Below are positions 37,495 through 45,923 of a stretch of DNA of 64,000 nucleotides, in pieces. Positions within the stretch are counted from its first letter, which is position 1, and each line of letters opens with the position of its first letter. The notes beneath the pieces are model-generated. The model did no database searches. It was not told where the DNA came from and saw nothing but the letters and a program-made list of their open reading frames with translations. The position numbers and the translations under genes were made by a program. The stretch comes from Acetobacteraceae bacterium. Lineage in GTDB: Bacteria; Pseudomonadota; Alphaproteobacteria; Acetobacterales; Acetobacteraceae. The stretch spans positions 1 through 64,000 of the forward strand of contig CANJJS010000019.1 in assembly GCA_947474705.1 (NCBI GenBank), given 5' to 3'.

Positions 37495-38442
37495 TCAGCC
37501 CAGCGAGTGCATGACCTGAATGATCGCGGGCCCGCCGGCGATCAGGAAGACGCAGGGCAGGATGAAAATAATCAGTGGCAGAGTCAGCATGGTCGGCAGA
37601 CGGGCGGCGGATTCCTCGAATGCCGTCAGGGCTTCCTGGCGCATTTCGGCGGACAGGGTTCGCAGCGCGTCGGTCAGCGGCGTGCCGTACTGGATGGTCT
37701 GGATCAGGGTCATCGCCAGCCGGCGAAAGGCTTCCAGGCCGGTGCGTTGTCCCAGATTGTGCAGGGCGATCCGCGTGTCGGCCATCATGTTCAGTTCGTT
37801 CGCGGTCAGGGAGAACTCGACGGACAAATCGCGGTACGATTCCTTCATCTCTTCCGCCACCCGGATCACCGCCGGGCCCAGCCCCAACCCCGCCTGGGCG
37901 CAAATCACCATCATGTCCAGCGCGTCCGGCAGGCCTTTTTCAAGCCGCGCCGTGTAGCGCTTGCGCATTTTCTTGACGATCATGTCGGGCAGGACAAGGC
38001 CCAACACCCCCGTCGCGGCGGGAATGAAGGTCGTTAACAGCCCGGACCAGTTATTGTCGCGGATCGCAAGCCAGGTCAGCAACGGCAACAGGATCAACGC
38101 GAGCATTTTGGCGCCAAAGAACACGCCCACCGCGTTGTCGCCGCGTATGCCCGCGCCGCGCAGCATCTCTTCCAATTGTCCGCGCGTCGCCGCCGGGACC
38201 AGGCCGCTGGTCAGGATTCCGCGTCCGGCGTTGGAGATCGCGCGGGACAGGATCTCGCCGATCGGGACGGGTTCGTTCCCGGTCGCGACCGCGCGGATCT
38301 CGCCATGGATCTGGCGGACACGGTCGCCATAGCGTTCCCGCCCGCGCATGTCGCGCAGAAGGAGCAACGCCGCCATGCACATCGCCGACAGCAGCAACAG
38401 CGCGCCGCACAGCAGGGCGAAGCGGGTCGCGGTATCCATCAT
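37495..38442 (-). CDS. tadC: Pilus platform protein TadC
   Basis: A 315-residue GspF-family inner-membrane protein. An N-terminal helix (CGALLLLSAMCMAALLLL) leads to the T2SSF domain with MVICAQAGLGLGPAVIRVAEEM and GTPLTDALRTLSAEMR. C-terminal helices include LPLIIFILPCVFLIAGGPAII. With TadB it forms the platform that the CpaF ATPase turns to assemble pilin. It overlaps tadB by 4 bases and is the last gene of the cluster. Confidence 0.93.
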   Translation of the reverse strand: MMDTATRFALLCGALLLLSAMCMAALLLLRDMRGRERYGDRVRQIHGEIRAVATGNEPVPIGEILSRAISNAGRGILTSGLVPAATRGQLEEMLRGAGIRGDNAVGVFFGAKMLALILLPLLTWLAIRDNNWSGLLTTFIPAATGVLGLVLPDMIVKKMRKRYTARLEKGLPDALDMMVICAQAGLGLGPAVIRVAEEMKESYRDLSVEFSLTANELNMMADTRIALHNLGQRTGLEAFRRLAMTLIQTIQYGTPLTDALRTLSAEMRQEALTAFEESAARLPTMLTLPLIIFILPCVFLIAGGPAIIQVMHSLG

Positions 38443-39407
38443 GGCAGCACCGATTTGATGATGGCGCGGATGGTGACCATGCCGAGAATGAGGGAGATCA
38501 CGGCGATGCTGAAGAAGAGTTTGCCGGTGGGATCGGTGAACAGCAGCATCATGTAACCGGGGTTAAGCATGTAAAGCATCACGCCGGTCAGCAGAGGCAG
38601 TACCGCCAGGATCGCCGAGCTGGTCCGCGCTTCCGCCGTCATCGCGTGTCCCCGGGCTTTCAGCGCGGCGCGTTTGCGGATCACGTCGGCCAGATTTTCC
38701 AGGGTTTCGCTCAGCGTGCCGCCGGTCTGGGTCTGCAAGGAAAGAGCGGTGGCGAAGAAGCGGTATTCCGCGAGGCCGGTGCGCACGGCCAGGTCCGTCA
38801 CCGCCTCGTCGAGCGGTGTGCCGACGCCGATCCGGTCGACCAGGCGGTTGAACTCGCCCGCGGTGGGGGACGGCGCGGCGAGGGAGACGTTGCGCACCGC
38901 GTCGATGACGGGGACGCCGACGCGGATGGAACGGACGATCATCGCCAGGGCGTCGGGGAATTGCCACAGCAGCAAAGCGCGGCGTTTGTTTTCGACACGG
39001 TTGAAGAACATTCGGCTGACCACCACCCAGCCGATGGGCAGGGCGGCCCAGGAGAGAAGGCCGAGAATTTCGCTGGCGGCGTAACGGCCGACGATGGCGA
39101 CAAGGAAGGTGCCGGTCAGGATGATGTACCACTTCGCCGGATACAGCGCCGCGCGTTCCGGCTTGAAGCCGAAAATGGCCGCGAGGATCGCGGAGAAGTC
39201 GCGTGGGCCGCGTTCCTCGGCGACGGCGAAGGCGCTCAGTTCGATTTGTGTCGTGCGCATATGCGGCGACAGGATCGCTTCCAGCCGCCGTGCCCGTTTT
39301 TCGTTTTCCGCCTGGGCGCGCGACACCATGACGCCGCTGAGGCCGAGGCCGATCAGCGACAGGCACGCGCCGGTCAGCAGCAGAAATTGGAGCGGACCGT
39401 CGATCAT
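38439..39407 (-). CDS. tadB: Pilus platform protein TadB
   Basis: A 322-residue GspF-family protein. N-terminal helix LLLTGACLSLIGLGLSG; middle helices near AKWYIILTGTFLVAIVG; T2SSF domain with PDALAMIVRSIRVGVPVIDAVRNV (in part) and TGGTLSETLENLADVIRKR. The C-terminal helices are in ILAVLPLLTGVMLYMLN. It is the TadC partner. A 37-base gap separates it from cpaF; the overlap with tadC is ATGA-type. Confidence 0.93.
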   Translation of the reverse strand: MIDGPLQFLLLTGACLSLIGLGLSGVMVSRAQAENEKRARRLEAILSPHMRTTQIELSAFAVAEERGPRDFSAILAAIFGFKPERAALYPAKWYIILTGTFLVAIVGRYAASEILGLLSWAALPIGWVVVSRMFFNRVENKRRALLLWQFPDALAMIVRSIRVGVPVIDAVRNVSLAAPSPTAGEFNRLVDRIGVGTPLDEAVTDLAVRTGLAEYRFFATALSLQTQTGGTLSETLENLADVIRKRAALKARGHAMTAEARTSSAILAVLPLLTGVMLYMLNPGYMMLLFTDPTGKLFFSIAVISLILGMVTIRAIIKSVLP

Positions 39408-39444
39408 GCCGCGAAGGCCGGGCGAGGGGGCATGGCGAGCGGGG

Positions 39445-40836
39445 TCATTGCGCGGCGGTCTCCGCTTCTTCCAGCGCCGCGCGCCAGGCGCGGTCGAGGC
39501 CGAAATACGACAGGCGCTTCAGGAACGACGGCGGCACGCGGCTGACATGGTATTTGCCGAACAGGCGCCCGTCGGGGCCTTCGCCAAGGACCTCGAACTG
39601 AAAAATATCGTTCAGGGTGATGACGTCGCCTTCCATACCGCAGACCTCGGTCACCTGGATGACGCGGCGGCCGCCGTCGCGCTGGCGTTCGACCTGAACG
39701 ATGACGTCGATGGCGCCGGCGATCTGGGTCCGGATGGCGGCGGAGGGCAGGCCCATGTGCCCCATCTGCACCATGTTCTCGATGCGGGTCAGCGCGTCGC
39801 GGGTGGTATTGGCGTGAATGGTGGACATGGATCCGTCGTGGCCGGTGTTCATGGCCTGCAACATGTCGAAGGCCTCGCCCCCCCGGACCTCGCCGATGAT
39901 GATGCGATCGGGCCGCATACGCAGGGCGTTGCGGACCAGGTCGCGCTGGCTGATTTCGCCGCGCCCCTCCAGGCTTGGGGGCCGCGTTTCCAGGCGCACG
40001 ACATGGGGTTGCTGGAACTGGAGTTCGGCCGCGTCCTCGACCGTGATGACGCGTTCGCCGTGGTCGATCAGCCGCGACATGGCGTTCATCATGGTGGTTT
40101 TGCCGGAGCCGGTGCCGCCGGACACGACGATGTTGAGGCGGGCCTGGGAGGCGATTTCCAGCACCCGGGCCACTGGCAATGTCAGCGCTTTCCAGCGCAC
40201 CAACTGGCTGAAATCGACGGCTTTTTTGCCGAATTTCCGGATCGAAAGATAAGGGCCCTCCAGCGCCAGCGGCGGGAAGACGATGTTGACGCGGGACCCG
40301 TCTTTCAGCCGCGCGTCTACCATGGGGCTCGACTCGTCGATGCGGCGGCCAACGGCGGCGGCGATGCGCTGACAGACATTGATCAGGTGCGCGGTGTCGC
40401 GAAAGTTGATGTTCGCCAGCGTCACCTTGCCGCTTTTTTCGATGAAGGTGCGGTGCGGGCCATTGACCATGATGTCGGCGATGGAGTCGTCTTCCAGCAA
40501 CTGCTCCAGCGGGCCGAGGCCGGTGATGTCGTGCACCAGCTCGTTCGCCAGAACATGTTGCTCGCGGGCGTTGAGCTGATAGCGGCGTTCCGTCGCGAGT
40601 TCGGAAACCAGGCGTTCGACGTCCAGGAGCAGCCGTTCCGCGGGCATCGTCGCGACGGCGTTGGGGTCGAGGCGGGACAGGCAGGCGTTGCGCAGTTCGC
40701 CGACGATGTCTTCGGTGATGGGCGAGCCGGCGGCGATCAGTTCGCGCAAGGTTTCCGGCGCCGTGTCCGGGGTCTGGGGGGACGCGGCGGCGCCGGTGGA
40801 GCGGCGGCCGAAGCTGGGGGACAGGAGCGCGATCAT
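39445..40836 (-). CDS. cpaF: Pilus assembly ATPase CpaF/TadA
   Basis: A 463-residue hexameric secretion ATPase. The N-terminal domain includes LGPLEQLLEDDSIADIMVNG; Walker A is IVVSGGTGSGKTTMM (about 236-250). The Asp box ERVITVEDAAELQ, Walker B PDRIIIGEVRGGEAFD and the His box HDGSMSTIHANT follow. It powers pilus extension and, in Caulobacter, retraction. It overlaps cpaE by 4 bases. Confidence 0.96.
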   Translation of the reverse strand: MIALLSPSFGRRSTGAAASPQTPDTAPETLRELIAAGSPITEDIVGELRNACLSRLDPNAVATMPAERLLLDVERLVSELATERRYQLNAREQHVLANELVHDITGLGPLEQLLEDDSIADIMVNGPHRTFIEKSGKVTLANINFRDTAHLINVCQRIAAAVGRRIDESSPMVDARLKDGSRVNIVFPPLALEGPYLSIRKFGKKAVDFSQLVRWKALTLPVARVLEIASQARLNIVVSGGTGSGKTTMMNAMSRLIDHGERVITVEDAAELQFQQPHVVRLETRPPSLEGRGEISQRDLVRNALRMRPDRIIIGEVRGGEAFDMLQAMNTGHDGSMSTIHANTTRDALTRIENMVQMGHMGLPSAAIRTQIAGAIDVIVQVERQRDGGRRVIQVTEVCGMEGDVITLNDIFQFEVLGEGPDGRLFGKYHVSRVPPSFLKRLSYFGLDRAWRAALEEAETAAQ

Positions 40837-42110
40837 GCCCGGCGCCGCAACAGCGAGAACAGGCTCCGCTTCGCGCGGGCGGCGATGGGCGCGCTGTCTT
40901 CGGCGCCGGAGTCGAGCAGCCGGACGGACGCGACCTGGCGGACGATATCGACGATGCCGGCGCGGAAGGGGTTGGAGGTGAGCAAGGCGGGTTCGCCAAG
41001 CGTGGCGGCGTTGCCGACCTGGCGGGGGAGATCCGGGATCGCGACATCCACGCGCATTTTCAGGGCTTCCTCGACCTGTTTGCGGTTCAGGCCGCCGGGC
41101 ACGCCCATCCGGTTCAGCACCACCACCGCGCGTTGGTCCTGCGCCGGTCCCTTGGGCAGGCTCAGCAGACGTACGGTGTCGCGGATGGCGGCCAGCGAGG
41201 GGTCCATGACCAGGATGCGCTGGTCCACCTGGTCCAGCAGGTCGCGGTACAGCGGCACCGGAGCGAAGGGGACGTCGACGACGATGAAATTGTAACGGCT
41301 GCGCAATGCCGTCAGCAACGCGCGCGCCGCGCCAGGCGCGTGGTTGGGCGGGGTGGCGATCTTTTCCTCGGCCGCCAGCACGTGCAGCCGGTCGGCGGCG
41401 GGTTGCGCGGCGCGTTCGGCCAGCAGGCTGTCGATCCGGTCGGGGGCTTCCAGCGCCATGCGCAGTCCGGGGCCAGGTTGAACGTTTAACAGGAACGCGG
41501 TGGCGCCAAGGTGGGTGTCGGGGTCGAGCAACACCGTATGGCGGCGCATGGTGACGCCGAAATGCCAGGCCAGGTTGACGGCGAGGGTGGTGGCGCCGAC
41601 TCCGCCGCGCACGCCGGTGATGGCGATGGCGCGCCCGCCCAGCATGGACGGCGCGGCGAAGGCGCTGCCCTGCACGAAGGGGCCGAAATGGCGCAGCACT
41701 TTATCGCGGCCGATGGGTTTGCTGAGGTATTCGGCGGCGCCCATGCCGCGGGTGATCTCGCGGTAGAAATCGGCGTGCTCGATCTCTCCGATCACCAGAA
41801 CCACCACATCGGGCTCGACGACATTGGCCAGTTCGCTCAGCGCGCTGAGCGGCTGGTCCTCGCCGCCGATATCGATGATCAGCGCGCGCGGGGTGGCGGA
41901 GTTGCGCATTGCGGCGATGGCGGCGCGGATGCCGCCCCGGCGCAGGTCCAGGTTTTCGCTGGTGGCGTCGGCGAGGCCTTCGCGGACGGCTTCCTCGGTT
42001 TTGGCGTCGGCGAGAAAGGCGATCAGACAGGGGCGGTCGTGCCGGCCGGCGCTTTGGTCCGCGGGCGGGACAATCGCGCCGATATTGAGGCGTCCGTCGT
42101 CGGGTGGCAT
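40833..42110 (-). CDS. cpaE: Pilus localisation protein CpaE/TadZ
   Basis: A 425-residue protein with an N-terminal receiver-like domain (about 20-150; ALIIDIGGEDQPLSALSELA) and a C-terminal ParA/MinD-like ATPase. The deviant Walker A is ITGVRGGVGATTLAVNLA, with VLLDPDTHLG following. CpaE marks the cell pole where the pilus machine is built. ATG 42110 (MPPDDGRL) is chosen because it lies 4 bases after the cpaD stop; an upstream in-frame start is possible. Confidence 0.9.
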   Translation of the reverse strand: MPPDDGRLNIGAIVPPADQSAGRHDRPCLIAFLADAKTEEAVREGLADATSENLDLRRGGIRAAIAAMRNSATPRALIIDIGGEDQPLSALSELANVVEPDVVVLVIGEIEHADFYREITRGMGAAEYLSKPIGRDKVLRHFGPFVQGSAFAAPSMLGGRAIAITGVRGGVGATTLAVNLAWHFGVTMRRHTVLLDPDTHLGATAFLLNVQPGPGLRMALEAPDRIDSLLAERAAQPAADRLHVLAAEEKIATPPNHAPGAARALLTALRSRYNFIVVDVPFAPVPLYRDLLDQVDQRILVMDPSLAAIRDTVRLLSLPKGPAQDQRAVVVLNRMGVPGGLNRKQVEEALKMRVDVAIPDLPRQVGNAATLGEPALLTSNPFRAGIVDIVRQVASVRLLDSGAEDSAPIAARAKRSLFSLLRRRA

Positions 42111-42114
42111 GGCG

Positions 42115-42447
42115 TCAGGTGCCTCCGCCGGTCGCGCCGGCACCCGTGCCGCCGGTTCCGGTCGCGGTGGCGCCCGCGCCTCCGGTGCCAGTGGTGGACA
42201 GCGGCATGGGCTTGCCGGACCAGATCCGTTCGACGGCGTCGGCCTCGTTGACCGCGCGGCGGCGGCGCGTGTCGTGGCGGCCGCGGATCAGGTCGTTCGG
42301 GTTGACGGCCATGGTGGCGATGTTGTGCCGGTTGATATCGGCCGGTTTCCAAATGTAATCGCGCTTCAGCGGGTCGATCTGGTCGCAGCCGCACACAAGC
42401 AACAGGCCGGTCAGCGCGGCGGCCGGGACGGCGTGACGGGGGCTCAT
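42115..42447 (-). CDS. cpaD: Short CpaD-like pilus lipoprotein
   Basis: A 110-residue lipoprotein (lipobox LVCGC, Cys21). The NIATMAVNPNDLIRGRHD segment is the CpaD-family core that precedes the secretin-binding region; family proteins are usually about 200 residues, so this copy is a reduced form. The tail after about 80 is a Gly-Thr-Ala low-complexity run (GTGGAGATATGTGG). It overlaps the cpaC stop by 4 bases. The low-complexity tail is probably disordered. Confidence 0.8.
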   Translation of the reverse strand: MSPRHAVPAAALTGLLLVCGCDQIDPLKRDYIWKPADINRHNIATMAVNPNDLIRGRHDTRRRRAVNEADAVERIWSGKPMPLSTTGTGGAGATATGTGGTGAGATGGGT

Positions 42448-43955
42448 CGGACCATGAACCCGGCGGCGCCCAGCGCGCGGGGCGGAATGGTGCCGTCGCG
42501 ATTGGGGACCTGGCGGTTCAGCACGATGCGGTCGAAGTCGCCGGGCACGGTGTAGCTCTCGCCGGGGATGCGCACCTGCGCGGTGTTCTGGATCGGGCGG
42601 ACCAGGATTGGGGTAACGACGATCACGAGTTCGGTTTCATCCCGTGTCATGGAGTTGGTCTTGAACAGGGCGCCCGCGATGGGCAGATCGCCCAGTCCGG
42701 GGAGGCCGCCGTTGTTGTTGTTGGAGGTGTTTTGCAACATGCCGGCGATGGCGAAAGTTTCCCCCGAACCGAGTTCCACCGTGGTTTCGGCCCGCCGCAC
42801 CAGCAATCCGTTGACATTGCCGCCGCCCGGGATCGCCGCCGTGTTGGTGGTGTCGAGCTGGCTGACCTCGGGTTTGACATGCAGATTGATGCGGCCGTCG
42901 CTCAACACCGTCGGCAGGAAGCTCAACAACACGCCATAAGGTTTGAATTCGATGGTGACGGTGTTCCCGCTCGCGCCGGCATTCGCCACGGCATAGGGGT
43001 ATTCGCCGCCCGCCTGGAAGGTCGCGGTATGCCCGCTCATGACCGTCAGATTGGGCTCGGCGAGGATATGGGCGAGGCCGTCCTTGGCCAGCGCGTTCAG
43101 CAGACTGCCGAAGCAAGGCCCGCGGAACCCGGCGGGAAGAGTCGCGCCACCCGCGCCCGCGCAATTGGCGTCGGTCAGCATCGCGTTCACGAACGGCAGC
43201 CCAAGCGAGGTCTTGCCAATCGAGGCGACACCGCGCCAATCGAGCCCGAGGTTGCGCGAGACGGAGCGTTTCATCTCCGCGATCTTCACCATCAGCGTGA
43301 CCTGGGTTGGCGCGGCGATCGACATTTGATTGCTGACCGCGACTCCCTCGCCGGTCACGAAGCCCTTGGCGATCGCCACGGCCTGCGCCGCGTCGGCGGC
43401 GGTGGCAACCCCACCGGTCAGCAACAACCCCTTGCCCTGCGGCTTCACCTGGATCTGGCTGCCAGGAATCAGCCTCGCGATCGTCGCCTGGGCTTCCCGG
43501 GCCCCAAAGCCGGAGGGGCGGACCGTGATGTCGTAACTGGCCAGCAGGCGGCCCAACATGTCGACGGCGGCGATGGTCGTGTGCCCGGCGCCAACGCCAA
43601 AAACGAAAAGACTGGTGGAACTGGCCGGCCGGACCTCCGCGACCTTCGGATCGGCGACGTAGATGTTGGCGGCGGGCAGCGTCAGGGTGACGATCTTGCC
43701 ACTGCCGGCCTCGAAAGACAGCGATCCATGGAACGGCTTCGGAATGTCGGACCCCGGCGTTTGCGTGTCGAGCGGGGAGGGCGGGACAGCCTCCCGATCG
43801 GCCTGCGCCACCTGAAACGGACGCGCGGGGGCGCCGGCGGGCTCGCTTTGGCCCCCGGCCACGGCGGGCGCGCTTCGGTCGCCAGCCGCCGCTGGCGCGG
43901 CGAGGAAGAGCAGCGCGGCGAGGGCGATCGTCAGTCTGTCCACGGCCTTACGCAT
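42444..43955 (-). CDS. cpaC: Pilus secretin CpaC/RcpA
   Basis: A 503-residue outer-membrane secretin with a signal peptide. The N-terminal pilus-secretin domain includes GKIVTLTLPAANIYVADPKV and a BON-like part (GLLLTGGVATAADAAQAVAIA). The secretin core has HILAEPNLTVMSGHTATFQAGG (in part), IEFKPYGVLLSFLP and GLPGLGDLPIAGALFKT. It forms the pore through which the pilus exits. It overlaps the cpaB stop as TGATG. Confidence 0.95.
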   Translation of the reverse strand: MRKAVDRLTIALAALLFLAAPAAAGDRSAPAVAGGQSEPAGAPARPFQVAQADREAVPPSPLDTQTPGSDIPKPFHGSLSFEAGSGKIVTLTLPAANIYVADPKVAEVRPASSTSLFVFGVGAGHTTIAAVDMLGRLLASYDITVRPSGFGAREAQATIARLIPGSQIQVKPQGKGLLLTGGVATAADAAQAVAIAKGFVTGEGVAVSNQMSIAAPTQVTLMVKIAEMKRSVSRNLGLDWRGVASIGKTSLGLPFVNAMLTDANCAGAGGATLPAGFRGPCFGSLLNALAKDGLAHILAEPNLTVMSGHTATFQAGGEYPYAVANAGASGNTVTIEFKPYGVLLSFLPTVLSDGRINLHVKPEVSQLDTTNTAAIPGGGNVNGLLVRRAETTVELGSGETFAIAGMLQNTSNNNNGGLPGLGDLPIAGALFKTNSMTRDETELVIVVTPILVRPIQNTAQVRIPGESYTVPGDFDRIVLNRQVPNRDGTIPPRALGAAGFMVR

Positions 43956-44836
43956 CAGAATTTGAATTCCTTCGCATCGTTCGGGCCCGAGAAGACCCGA
44001 AGCGGGGTTTCGACCGTTGGCGGCGGCGCCGCGACCACCACCGGCGCGGGGGCCACGGCGGGCGCGGGCTTGTCCGCGAGTTCGGGCAGGATGTCGGAGG
44101 CGAAGGTCGCTTCCCGTTTGGTCTCCGTCTTCGGCGTGCCCGCCTGCGAACTGGCCGCGCGCACCGAAACCGATAACCGCCCGAGACGCATGCCCACCTG
44201 GACCCGTTGCGCCTGTTCCTCGTCGACTTCCAACGTCACGGTCCGATTTAACGGGTCCTGGGTTGCCGGGGCGTTTCGGTTCGGCGCCGTCTGCACCAAT
44301 TGCGAGTCGATCGCGACGACGCGGACATTGGTCAGCACGGTGTGCGCGGAAATGCGGCGGCCGATGCGCGCGGCGGGGTCGTTGTTCATCTGCGTCAGAA
44401 TCAGGTCCACCCGGTCGCCCGGCCAGATCAGACCGGAGGATCCGCTGGCGGCATCGACCCCGATCGTGACGGCACGCATGCCCGGCGACAGCACGGCGGC
44501 CATGAAACCATGGTCGGACGGACGCATGATGTCGTCGCCGCGAACCGCCTCGCCGGCGCCGAGATTGCGCTTGACCATGGCCCCCATCAGCGAACGGCGG
44601 CCGTCCGGCGTGTCGATCGTGTGCTCCTTCTGAACCTCCGCCACCAGGACTTCCTTCGGGCGGATGTCGTCGGAGGTCAGCAAACTGCCGCCGGGGATGG
44701 GCTGCGCGGTGACCAGCACCAGCCTGGTCGCGGGCGCGCCGCCAGACCCGGCGGGACGGGTGGTGATCCAGGCCACCGTGCCGAAGCCGATCAGGCCCAT
44801 GGACATGAGAATAAAGAACGCGACGCGCAAGATCAT
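43955..44836 (-). CDS. cpaB: Pilus assembly protein CpaB/RcpC
   Basis: A 293-residue periplasmic protein anchored by one N-terminal helix (FFILMSMGLIGFGTVAWI). A SAF domain follows (about 40-110; VLVTAQPIPGGSLLTSDDIRP and RRSLMGAMVKRNLGAGEAV). The core has VTIGVDAASGSSGLIWPGDRVDLIL in part. The C-terminus is a Pro-Ala tail ending NDAKEFKF. It supports secretin assembly. It overlaps cpaA by 4 bases. Confidence 0.93.
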   Translation of the reverse strand: MILRVAFFILMSMGLIGFGTVAWITTRPAGSGGAPATRLVLVTAQPIPGGSLLTSDDIRPKEVLVAEVQKEHTIDTPDGRRSLMGAMVKRNLGAGEAVRGDDIMRPSDHGFMAAVLSPGMRAVTIGVDAASGSSGLIWPGDRVDLILTQMNNDPAARIGRRISAHTVLTNVRVVAIDSQLVQTAPNRNAPATQDPLNRTVTLEVDEEQAQRVQVGMRLGRLSVSVRAASSQAGTPKTETKREATFASDILPELADKPAPAVAPAPVVVAAPPPTVETPLRVFSGPNDAKEFKF

Positions 44837-45366
44837 GGCGCACCTCCGTTAATGACGACAAACAAAAAGCCGAAGGCGATGGCGCAGGCATAAGGCAGCG
44901 GTCCGCCCCGGCTGATCCGCCATTGCTCCGCGCGCAGACCGCGGCTGAGAAGAAAGCGCGGCCGCGGCCGGCGCGGCGGCGCGACCAGGCGGCGCGCGAA
45001 AATATAGACCGCCGCCTGCGCCGCGCCGGACAGACTCATCGCGATGGCGAAGGTCGCGACCATCGCGGGCGGCAGGACAATGGCGATGGCGCCAAGCAGC
45101 TTCACATCCGCCCCACCCATCCAGCCGCGGCGCCAGCAGAACGCCGCCGTCGCGAACACGGCGGCGCCAATCCCAAGGCTGAGCCCGGCGCGGCCGGCGG
45201 CGAAGCTGGCCGGAATGCCCAAAGCGGCGATGGCGAGCGACATCCAGTTGGGAACGGTGCGCGACACGATGTCGTGCCCCGCGGCCAGGATCAGGATGGC
45301 GGCACTGGCCAGCGTCGTCGCGAGGACGGTTGTCTCAGACCAGGAAAGCGGGGGCGCGAGCGTCAT
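44833..45366 (-). CDS. cpaA: Prepilin peptidase CpaA/TadV
   Basis: A 177-residue membrane aspartyl protease. Two catalytic Asp are seen: Asp32 in LAAGHDIVSRTVPNW and Asp87 in MGGADVKLLGA, the short GxGD form. It cleaves Flp pilin leaders. About five membrane helices; the C-terminus carries an Arg-rich loop (APPRRPRPRFLLSRGLR). ATG 45366 gives the normal N-terminus. The gene lies 140 bases after flp, past a terminator. Confidence 0.9.
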   Translation of the reverse strand: MTLAPPLSWSETTVLATTLASAAILILAAGHDIVSRTVPNWMSLAIAALGIPASFAAGRAGLSLGIGAAVFATAAFCWRRGWMGGADVKLLGAIAIVLPPAMVATFAIAMSLSGAAQAAVYIFARRLVAPPRRPRPRFLLSRGLRAEQWRISRGGPLPYACAIAFGFLFVVINGGAP

Positions 45367-45441
45367 CGGGAGCCTCGTCGGACGAAACGGTTCGGGGATC
45401 GGCGCCGGGTGCCGCTGTTTCCGGGTAGCGGGCAAGAAACG

Positions 45442-45471
45442 AAAAACGCGGCGGCGAAGTTCGCCGCCGCG
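45442..45471 (-). terminator. Terminator/attenuator between flp and cpaA
   Basis: On the minus strand a 12-bp perfect stem (45471-45460 with 45458-45447) around a single base is followed by five T (45446-45442). It lies 35 bases after the flp stop. Such a hairpin would let pilin be made in large excess over the assembly genes, with read-through for cpaA onward. That is the usual arrangement for abundant pilins. Confidence 0.85.
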
Positions 45472-45505
45472 CCTGCCGGGCGTCCCAAGGGGGAAGCCAG
45501 AGATA

Positions 45506-45676
45506 TCAGAGGCTGCCGCCGACGCTGACGAACTTCGAGGACATCGAGTTGGCCAGCAGGTTGAAGCCAAGCGCGACCGTCCCCACGATCACGCCGGCGA
45601 TCAGGCCGTATTCCAGGGCCGTCACGGCGCGGCGGTCCATTTTCAGTTCCAGCCAAGTCTTCACGTACTCGATCAT
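45506..45676 (-). CDS. flp: Flp-type major pilin
   Basis: A 56-residue prepilin. The leader MIEYVKTWLELKMDRRA is followed by VTALEYGLIAGVIVGTVALG, the Flp hydrophobic motif with Glu22 and Tyr23 at the expected +5 and +6. The residue before the cut is Ala17, where Gly is typical. ATG 45676 follows GGGAGAC. The product would be cleaved by CpaA and assembled by CpaF, TadB and TadC. It is first in the cluster and separated from it by a terminator. Confidence 0.93.
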   Translation of the reverse strand: MIEYVKTWLELKMDRRAVTALEYGLIAGVIVGTVALGFNLLANSMSSKFVSVGGSL

Positions 45677-45923
45677 GATTGTCTCCCACACAAAATGTTG
45701 ACATTGCCCAAACGCGACTGCCCGGACCGAAATACCGAACTCGCGCCACGCCAAAGGACCACGCGGCGGGTTACCCGGCGGTTTCAGGCGCGGCGAAAAC
45801 ACAAGGCGCGCAAAAAAACCGGCGGACGATGGAATAATGGCGGCCCGCCGCGGAACCGGACGGAAACGTTCCGGTAAAGACCGCGCCTTTACGCTCGCGC
45901 GTCCGGTTTCGGGAGTGAAAGAC

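Noticed and set aside
36274-38037. 587-residue plus-strand frame across the MFS and tadC genes
   Set aside because: Crosses two well-supported minus-strand genes; His/Arg/Gln-rich shadow.
42444-44891. 815-residue frame joining cpaC to upstream sequence
   Set aside because: The true cpaC starts at 43955 with a signal peptide; the upstream part is a frame shadow of cpaB.
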